From Bradyrhizobium sp. C9 (GTDB taxonomy: Bacteria; Pseudomonadota; Alphaproteobacteria; Rhizobiales; Xanthobacteraceae): 64,000 nt of DNA. The position numbers were made by a program, and so were the translations under genes. Under the pieces are notes generated by a model that made no database searches, was not told the DNA's origin, and saw only the letters and a program-made list of their open reading frames with translations. Shown here piece by piece: positions 58,749 through 64,000 of the stretch (the first letter of the stretch is position 1; the number at the start of each line of letters is the position of its first letter). The stretch spans positions 1-64,000 of the forward strand of contig NZ_NWTG01000021.1 of assembly GCF_002532045.1 (NCBI RefSeq). Direction: 5' to 3'.

Positions 58749-59862
58749 AGCCGAGCCGTTCCGCCGGGAAGTTATTCTGGGAGAGGTACAATGCCGCCTT
58801 GTCGGCCGCAGCCTCGCCGCCGGGAATGCCCAGCGACAGCGACCCGACATGTTGCCCGCCGATCTCATCGATCCTGGCCGACAGCAGCGCGACGTCAATC
58901 GAGAGCTCGCGCGCAAGGCGGGCGACGATGGTGTCGCCGGCAGCGGCACCGCGAACCTGGACGCGAATGACGGCGCGACCACCAGCAACCGGTCGCGGTT
59001 GCAAGCGGCTTGCAAGCGACACCGGAACGCTGTCGCCGATCACCTCGGAGAGGAATGCCTGCGTGACCGGATGCGCGGGATGGGTGAAGATGTCGGCGAC
59101 GTGACCACGCTCGACGATATGACCGCCGTCGATTACCGCGACTTCCTTGGCGAGCTGACGCACCACCGACATTTCGTGGGTGATCAGGACGATGGTGACG
59201 CCAAGCTCGCGATTGATGTTGGCCAGGAGATCGAGGATCGAACGGGTTGTTTGCGGATCGAGCGCCGACGTAGCCTCGTCGGACAGCAGGACGTTCGGCC
59301 GCGTCGCCAGCGCGCGGGCGATGCCGATGCGCTGCTTCTGGCCGCCCGACAGCTCGGACGGGTAGCGATCATATTTGTCCGCGATGCCGACGAGCTCGAG
59401 CAGCTCCGCGACACGGACCGCAATGTCCCGCCTCGACCAGCCCGCAATCTCGAGCGGCAGCGCGATATTGTCGGCCGCTGTGCGCGACGAGAGCAGATTG
59501 AAATGCTGGAAGATCATGCCGATCGAGCGTTGCGCCAGGCGCAGATCGCGGCCCGAAAGCCCGGAGATATCGCGGCCGTCGACGACGACACGGCCGCTCG
59601 AGGGCTTCTCCAACCCGTTGATCAACCGCACCAGGCTGGACTTGCCGGCACCGGAACGCCCGATCACACCGGTGATCGAGCCACGCGGAATTGCGAAGTC
59701 GATGTCTTTGAGCGCCTGCACGCTCGGCTTGTCGCGGTAACCCGGGTAGGCCTTCGCGACCCGCTCGAACCGGACCATGGCGTCGGCCGTGATCGGCGGA
59801 TGCGCCAATGGCGACAGCGTCTCGACAGGTTCCGCTGCCGTCAGGGATTGATGCACGTTCAT
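58738..59862 (-). CDS. metN: MetN-type ABC ATP-binding protein
   Basis: A 374-residue ATPase: Walker A GRSGAGKSSL, Q-loop IFQHFNLLSSRTAADN, signature LSGGQKQRIGIARAL, Walker B VLLSDEATSALD, and switch His in LITHEMSVVR. The C-terminal about 80 residues (VQVRGAAAGDTIVARLAREL ... GSLSLGIPG) form a NIL domain, which in MetN binds methionine to repress transport. A 30-residue leader precedes the domain. Confidence 0.92.
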   Translation of the reverse strand: MNVHQSLTAAEPVETLSPLAHPPITADAMVRFERVAKAYPGYRDKPSVQALKDIDFAIPRGSITGVIGRSGAGKSSLVRLINGLEKPSSGRVVVDGRDISGLSGRDLRLAQRSIGMIFQHFNLLSSRTAADNIALPLEIAGWSRRDIAVRVAELLELVGIADKYDRYPSELSGGQKQRIGIARALATRPNVLLSDEATSALDPQTTRSILDLLANINRELGVTIVLITHEMSVVRQLAKEVAVIDGGHIVERGHVADIFTHPAHPVTQAFLSEVIGDSVPVSLASRLQPRPVAGGRAVIRVQVRGAAAGDTIVARLARELSIDVALLSARIDEIGGQHVGSLSLGIPGGEAAADKAALYLSQNNFPAERLGYVA

Positions 59863-59910
59863 TCAGTCAGTCCATAAGGTCGTCTTGGTCGCCACGCGCA
59901 CGGCCGCGTC

Positions 59911-60231
59911 TCAATGACCAAAGAGCAAATAGCTGCGGTCGACGCCGCGGCGATCGCAGGTCTCATCGGTCCAGCCCACAGCCCGGCGATAGCTGCCCAT
60001 GCTGTCCGTTTGCTTGAGCGCAACGAGGTCGATCGGCTGCGCCTGATCCGCAAAGGGCGAAACATACAGCGCATCCTCGGGACAATAGAGCTCGCAGAGG
60101 AAGCAGGTCTGGCAATCGCCTTGCCGGGCGATTACCGGAATTCCGTCCGTCTTGTCAAACACGTTGGTTGGGCAAACGTTGACACAGATATCGCAGGACG
60201 TACAGCGCTCGCCGTCGATGACCTCGATCAC
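59911..60231 (-). CDS. Two-cluster 4Fe-4S ferredoxin (AprB-like)
   Basis: A 106-residue ferredoxin with two CxxCxxCxxxC sites: CTSCDICVNVC (Cys10, 13, 16, 20) and CQTCFLCELYC (Cys40, 43, 46, 50). GTG start at 60231 with GGAGG seven bases upstream; the start overlaps the FAD oxidoreductase stop (GTGA). The C-terminal about 45 residues are an aromatic/Arg tail. With the flavoprotein it resembles an AprA-AprB pair and may pass electrons to or from it. Confidence 0.88.
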   Translation of the reverse strand: MIEVIDGERCTSCDICVNVCPTNVFDKTDGIPVIARQGDCQTCFLCELYCPEDALYVSPFADQAQPIDLVALKQTDSMGSYRRAVGWTDETCDRRGVDRSYLLFGH

Positions 60232-61856
60232 TCCGCAGCCTCCGCATAGCTGGCCTCGGCATGGGGCCGGGCCGAGGTCCAGATCTCGTCGAGGCCGCCG
60301 GTCGTCACGTAATGCCGCTGCCGGCTGTCCTGGTCGGGGAAGTCGTCGCGGCGATGCATGCCGCGGCTTTCCTGACGGGCGAGCGCGCTGCGGTACATCC
60401 ACCGCGCGGTCGCCAGCATCGCCGCGGCCTCGCGCGCCCGCACGATCTCGGATGCGTCGGCGGCGTCCGCCTCCGACACATCGCGCCACGCCGCGTCGAG
60501 ACGCCCGAGCGCGCCCTGCAATCGCGATGCCTCGCGGAAGTAGTTCAGCTCGTACGGGAAGACCTCGGCCTGAACGGCCCTCGCCAGCGCGGCCGGCGCG
60601 AATGCACGCCGCTGCCGGCTTCGCAATGCCACGGCACCCGCGGACCTCAAGCTGCGCCCGACAGCGGGTCCTACCTGCGTGGCATAGTCAGCGGCGCCCT
60701 GCCCGGCCCAGGCTCCCGACGACATCGCCCAAGCAGCATTGTGGCTGCCACCACCGGTGAAGCCACCGCAGATCAATTCGCGCGTCGCCGCGTCGCCGGC
60801 GGCATAGAGCCCCGGCACGGTGGTGGCGCAACTGTCGTCAACGATACGAAGGCCGCCGGTGCCCCTGACGGTCCCCTCCAGCCGCAACGTGACCGGAAAG
60901 CGGTCCTTGAAGGGATCGATCCCGGTGCGATCGAACGGCAGGAAGAAATTCGGCTGCGATACGCGCATCTGATGCCGCACATCGTCATCCGCCTTGTCCA
61001 ACCGGGCATAGACCGGGCCCTCGAGCAGGGCCCGCGCAATCGCCGATCGCCCGCCCTTCGACGCCGCGCCGGGCACCACGCTGCCGTCGTCATAGGTGAA
61101 GCTGGCCCAGCCGTAGAACAACGTCTTGGTCACCGAGCCGAACGCCGGCGAGATCGCGTAGGGGTTGGAGAACTCCATGCTGGTGAATTCGGCACCGACC
61201 TCCGCAGACATCAGATAGCCGTCGCCGGTCAAGACGTTCGATCCGAGCGTCTTGCTGAGGAATGCGCAGCCTCCGGTGGCGATCACGACGGCCTTGGCCC
61301 GCACCGTCCAGCGATCCTGCTTCTGCCGGCGCACACCACTGGCGCCGGCGACGGCCCCATCGTCGTCGACGAGCAGTTCGAGCGCCGGGCTGTGGTCGAG
61401 AATGGTGACGCCGGCCAGCTTGGTGCGCTTGCGCATCAGCCGCATGTATTCGGGGCCCTGCAGCGAGTTGCGCTGCGACTTGCCGCGGTCGTCCACCGGA
61501 TAGGGATATCCCCAATCGGCCAGGCTATTGCTGTGCTGATAGGTGCTGTCGAGCACGCGCGCCATCCAGCGGCGATCCTGGAGATAGCCGCCCATCTTCT
61601 CGCGATCGGCCATCGCGGCCTCGCGCAGCGCCGGATTCGGATCGATGTACCAGACGCCCGTTCCCGCCGCGGCGGTGGCGCCCGAGGTGCCGCAAAATCC
61701 CTTGTCGGCGAGCACCACCCGTGCGCCGCGCTCGGCGGCGCTGACCGCAGCCCAGGTCCCCGCGGGGCCGCCGCCGATCACCAGGACGTCGGCCTCGAAC
61801 ACGACCGAGCCTTCAGGCGCGGACACGCGTTCGGCGCGATGAGTTGGGTTCGGCAT
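60228..61856 (-). CDS. FAD-dependent oxidoreductase, fumarate reductase/AprA-like
   Basis: A 542-residue flavoprotein: FAD-binding ADVLVIGGGPAGTWAAVSAAERGARVVLADKG (about residues 22-53), GTSGATAAAGTG, LYAAGDAATRELICGGFTGGGSHNAAWAMSSG near residue 360, and a helical C-terminal domain (VRAREAAAMLATARWMYRSALARQESRGMHRR). The ferredoxin gene is coupled at its 3' end. It resembles AprA/adenylylsulfate reductase or related sulfur flavoenzymes; fumarate reductase is less likely in this neighbourhood. Confidence 0.85.
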   Translation of the reverse strand: MPNPTHRAERVSAPEGSVVFEADVLVIGGGPAGTWAAVSAAERGARVVLADKGFCGTSGATAAAGTGVWYIDPNPALREAAMADREKMGGYLQDRRWMARVLDSTYQHSNSLADWGYPYPVDDRGKSQRNSLQGPEYMRLMRKRTKLAGVTILDHSPALELLVDDDGAVAGASGVRRQKQDRWTVRAKAVVIATGGCAFLSKTLGSNVLTGDGYLMSAEVGAEFTSMEFSNPYAISPAFGSVTKTLFYGWASFTYDDGSVVPGAASKGGRSAIARALLEGPVYARLDKADDDVRHQMRVSQPNFFLPFDRTGIDPFKDRFPVTLRLEGTVRGTGGLRIVDDSCATTVPGLYAAGDAATRELICGGFTGGGSHNAAWAMSSGAWAGQGAADYATQVGPAVGRSLRSAGAVALRSRQRRAFAPAALARAVQAEVFPYELNYFREASRLQGALGRLDAAWRDVSEADAADASEIVRAREAAAMLATARWMYRSALARQESRGMHRRDDFPDQDSRQRHYVTTGGLDEIWTSARPHAEASYAEAAE

Positions 61857-62170
61857 GATTGGAAACTCCAGGCGGATCGGTCACGGCGCAGGGCACGCCA
61901 GGACATATCGTTGCGCGCGCCAGCCTGACTGGCAATTTCAGATATTTGCGGAGAGTTGGACGAAGCTTTCACCTGCCTTGCCGCGCAAAGAAGATTCGTG
62001 TCGCCGCATGCCGGATGTTGCGCCATCGGCGAACAACGCGACACGAGCTTGCACACAAGGCGCGCCCGCGGGGACGGATATTTCTTTTTGCCGGCTCCGC
62101 GCCGCGATGCATTTTCCCGCGCGCATCATGCCGATATCTAGCGACAAGCATCATCGCAGATACGGTCGCC
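61857..62170. other. Divergent intergenic region FAD oxidoreductase / LLM monooxygenase
   Basis: A 314-base gap. No gene, strong dyad or riboswitch was recognised. It should contain promoters for both flanking genes; a short AT-rich stretch (GATATTTCTTTTT) at about 62078-62090 is the most promoter-like segment. Confidence 0.35.
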
Positions 62171-63511
62171 ATGTCTCATCGTCAGCTTCACCTCAACGTC
62201 AATCTTCTGCATTCCGGCGTCTACGCGTCCGCCTGGCGACTGCCCGACAGCGACCCGCGCGCCTGTTTCGACGTCGGCCACTACGTGCGCGTCGCCCAAA
62301 TCGCGGAGCGCGGCAAGCTCGATGCGATCTTCCTGGCCGACACGCCCGCCATCACCGACCGTATCGACTACCGCTCCTTCATGTCGCTGGAGCCGACCAT
62401 CGTGCTGGCAACTGTCGCCGCCACGACCAGCCATATCGGGCTGATCGCGACAGCGTCGACCACGTACAACGAGCCGTACAACATCGCGCGCCGCTTCGCG
62501 ACGCTGGATCTGGCGAGCGGCGGTCGCGCCGGCTGGAACGCCGTGACCACGGCCGACGCCTCGGCCAGCCGCAACTTCGGCCTTCCCACCGTGCTCGAGC
62601 ACAAGGCGCGCTACGACCGTGCCAAGGAGTTCGCCGAAGTCGTCCATGCGTTGTGGGACAGCTGGGAAGACGATGCCTTTGTCGGCGACAAGGAGGCGGC
62701 GCGTTTCGTCGACACCACGAAGGTCCACCCGATCGGACATCGCGGCACCCATTACAGCGTGGCCGGCCCGCTCAACGTCCCGCGTTCGCCGCAGGGACGT
62801 CCCGTCACCGTTCAGGCCGGCGGGTCGAGCGACGGCCGCGACCTCGCCGCAGCACAGGCCGAAGCGGTGTTCACGCTGGCGCAGACGATCGACGAAGGCG
62901 TCGCCTATGCACGCGATCTGCGGGCCCGGGCTACCGCGTACGGCCGCGCCGGAAACTCCATCGTGATTCTGCCGGGGCTCGCGACCGTCATCGGCAGCAC
63001 CGAAGCGGAAGCCAGGCGGCGGCAAGACGAGCTCTGGGAGCTGGTTCCGATCGAATACAGCCTTGCGCGACTGGCCGGCACATTGCAGGTCGACCCAGCA
63101 ATTCTCGAGCTCGACAAGCCCCTGCCCGATCCTCTGCCGCTGCCGGCCAACGCCAACCACACCATGTTTCAGGGAACGGTGAACATCGCGCGCCGCGGCA
63201 ATCTCACCGTCCGTCAATTGCTGCGCGCCCTCGGTGGCGGCGTCGGCCACCGGATCATCGTCGGCACCCCCGAGCAGATCGCCGACGACATCGAGGCCTG
63301 GTTCAGGGCGGGCGCGGCCGACGGCTTCAACCTGATGCCGGACGTACTGCCGACCGGGTTGGACGTGTTCGTCGACACCGTGGTGCCGATCCTGCAACGA
63401 CGGGGGCTGTTCCGGCGCGACTACGCCGGCACTACCCTGCGCGAGCATTTTGGATTGCCTCGGCCGGTCAGCCGTTTTGCGCGACAAGCGGCGACCGCCA
63501 CGCGCGCCTGA
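62171..63511 (+). CDS. LLM-class FMN-dependent monooxygenase (NtaA/DmoA-type)
   Basis: A 446-residue flavin monooxygenase starting MSHRQLHLNVNLLHSGVYAS at ATG 62171. It contains RFATLDLASGGRAGWNAVTTADASASRNFG, VQAGGSSDGRDLAAAQAEAVFTLAQ and DGFNLMPDVLPTGLDVFVDTVVPILQRRGLFR. It is a paralogue of the monooxygenase at 55793, with a shorter C-terminus. No dedicated reductase gene is adjacent. It is convergent with the SfnG-like gene 4 bases downstream. Confidence 0.88.
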   Translation: MSHRQLHLNVNLLHSGVYASAWRLPDSDPRACFDVGHYVRVAQIAERGKLDAIFLADTPAITDRIDYRSFMSLEPTIVLATVAATTSHIGLIATASTTYNEPYNIARRFATLDLASGGRAGWNAVTTADASASRNFGLPTVLEHKARYDRAKEFAEVVHALWDSWEDDAFVGDKEAARFVDTTKVHPIGHRGTHYSVAGPLNVPRSPQGRPVTVQAGGSSDGRDLAAAQAEAVFTLAQTIDEGVAYARDLRARATAYGRAGNSIVILPGLATVIGSTEAEARRRQDELWELVPIEYSLARLAGTLQVDPAILELDKPLPDPLPLPANANHTMFQGTVNIARRGNLTVRQLLRALGGGVGHRIIVGTPEQIADDIEAWFRAGAADGFNLMPDVLPTGLDVFVDTVVPILQRRGLFRRDYAGTTLREHFGLPRPVSRFARQAATATRA

Positions 63512-63515
63512 CGCA

Positions 63516-64000
63516 TCAGCGCGCGCCCGCCGGATGTACCGGATCGTCACCGGCGGGTAACCGCGCACGAACGCGCGGGATGATCTCCTTCGCAAAGCGC
63601 TCCATCTCGGCCTCGAATGGCTGGAACTGCAACGTGAAGAGTTCGATGCCGGCAGCATGGAAGCCCTGGATGCGGGCCGCCACCTCGTCATAGCTCCCGA
63701 CCAATCCCGCAGCCGTGCCGCCATTGCTGCCAACCCGCGCCGATTTTTGCATGGTCCGCATCATCACCACCTTGGGATCGGTGTTTTGCTTCTGGATCGC
63801 CTTGATCGGTGCATCCTTTCTGGAGAGATAGAGCAGCCGCTCGTAGGCCGCCTCGGCCTCAGCCCGGGTCTGGCGCGCAATCACAAAGGCGGACAGCCCG
63901 AAGCGAAGTGGAGCCGTGGCCCTGGGCCGCTCGGCCACGTCGGCGATCAGGCCGACGACGTCGTCGAGCGGCTGTCCGTTGATGAACCAGACGTCGCCGT
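63516..64000 (-). CDS. LLM-class flavin-dependent oxidoreductase, SfnG/SsuD-like (5' end beyond window)
   Basis: The C-terminal 160 or so residues of a flavin monooxygenase. The frame is open through the window end (GDVWFINGQPLDDVVGLIADV before the first internal GTG at 63938). It continues as LRFGLSAFVIARQTRAEAEAA, GTAAGLVGSYDEVAARIQGFHAAGIELFTLQFQPFEAEMERF. The FINGQ and FGLSAFVIAR features resemble dimethylsulfone monooxygenase SfnG and alkanesulfonate monooxygenase SsuD. It supports an organosulfur role for the region. Confidence 0.85.
   Translation of the reverse strand, partial: GDVWFINGQPLDDVVGLIADVAERPRATAPLRFGLSAFVIARQTRAEAEAAYERLLYLSRKDAPIKAIQKQNTDPKVVMMRTMQKSARVGSNGGTAAGLVGSYDEVAARIQGFHAAGIELFTLQFQPFEAEMERFAKEIIPRVRARLPAGDDPVHPAGAR

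Overview
The window is a GC-rich, alphaproteobacterial chromosomal segment. The repertoire points to Bradyrhizobium or a close relative in the Nitrobacteraceae: a complete lanthanide/PQQ alcohol-oxidation locus with lanmodulin, a flagellar hook/filament operon, organosulfur monooxygenase and Met-type ABC genes, and an AAA-cyclase of a type common in that group. This assignment is inferred from gene content; no rRNA or tRNA gene is present.

Region 1 (about 0.1-21.7 kb) is a lanthanide-dependent quinoprotein locus. It encodes a XoxF-type dehydrogenase with the extra DYD aspartate, its cytochrome c (XoxG) and a periplasmic binding protein (XoxJ). It also holds a second XoxJ-like protein, lanmodulin with four EF hands, and a 26-residue PQQ precursor peptide (pqqA) with no pqqBCDE beside it. 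Around these lie the accessory genes of PQQ-linked alcohol catabolism: a substrate-binding protein, a YVTN beta-propeller, an ABC ATPase and permease, a CXXCW rhodanese-like protein, a zinc metallohydrolase and a SoxYZ-like carrier. There are also a NitT/TauT-type ABC importer, an RND adaptor/pump pair and several small secreted proteins. Most products are predicted to be periplasmic.

Region 2 (21.7-31.9 kb, minus strand) is a flagellar export and filament block: flgL, flgK, two small FlgN-like genes, flgE, flgD, an anti-sigma-like membrane protein, fliS, fliD, one short flagellin and an ECF sigma factor. Region 3 (32.3-37.0 kb, plus strand) holds a HAD-family gene broken by one extra T, a glycosyltransferase-like gene and a formyltransferase. 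Together these look like a surface or flagellin modification locus. A large zinc-ribbon/cyclase/AAA/TPR regulator and two unknown small genes follow.

Region 4 (41.5-52 kb) is carbon metabolism: an AtoE-type short-chain fatty acid transporter; a molybdopterin oxidoreductase fused to a flavin/2Fe-2S reductase; a divergent GntR/FCD regulator with a dyad operator candidate between them; and a beta-oxidation set (thiolase, SDR, enoyl-CoA hydratase, acyl-CoA dehydrogenase) behind a truncated IclR regulator. About 1.2 kb of mostly non-coding DNA follows.

Region 5 (53.2-64 kb) is an organosulfur/sulfur-scavenging cluster: two MetQ-like binding proteins, MetI and MetN, an O-acetylhomoserine sulfhydrylase, an FAD oxidoreductase plus two-cluster ferredoxin resembling an AprAB pair, and three LLM-class flavin monooxygenases, the last cut by the window end. 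The likely logic is import of organosulfur compounds, flavin-dependent release of sulfite and incorporation of sulfur into homocysteine.
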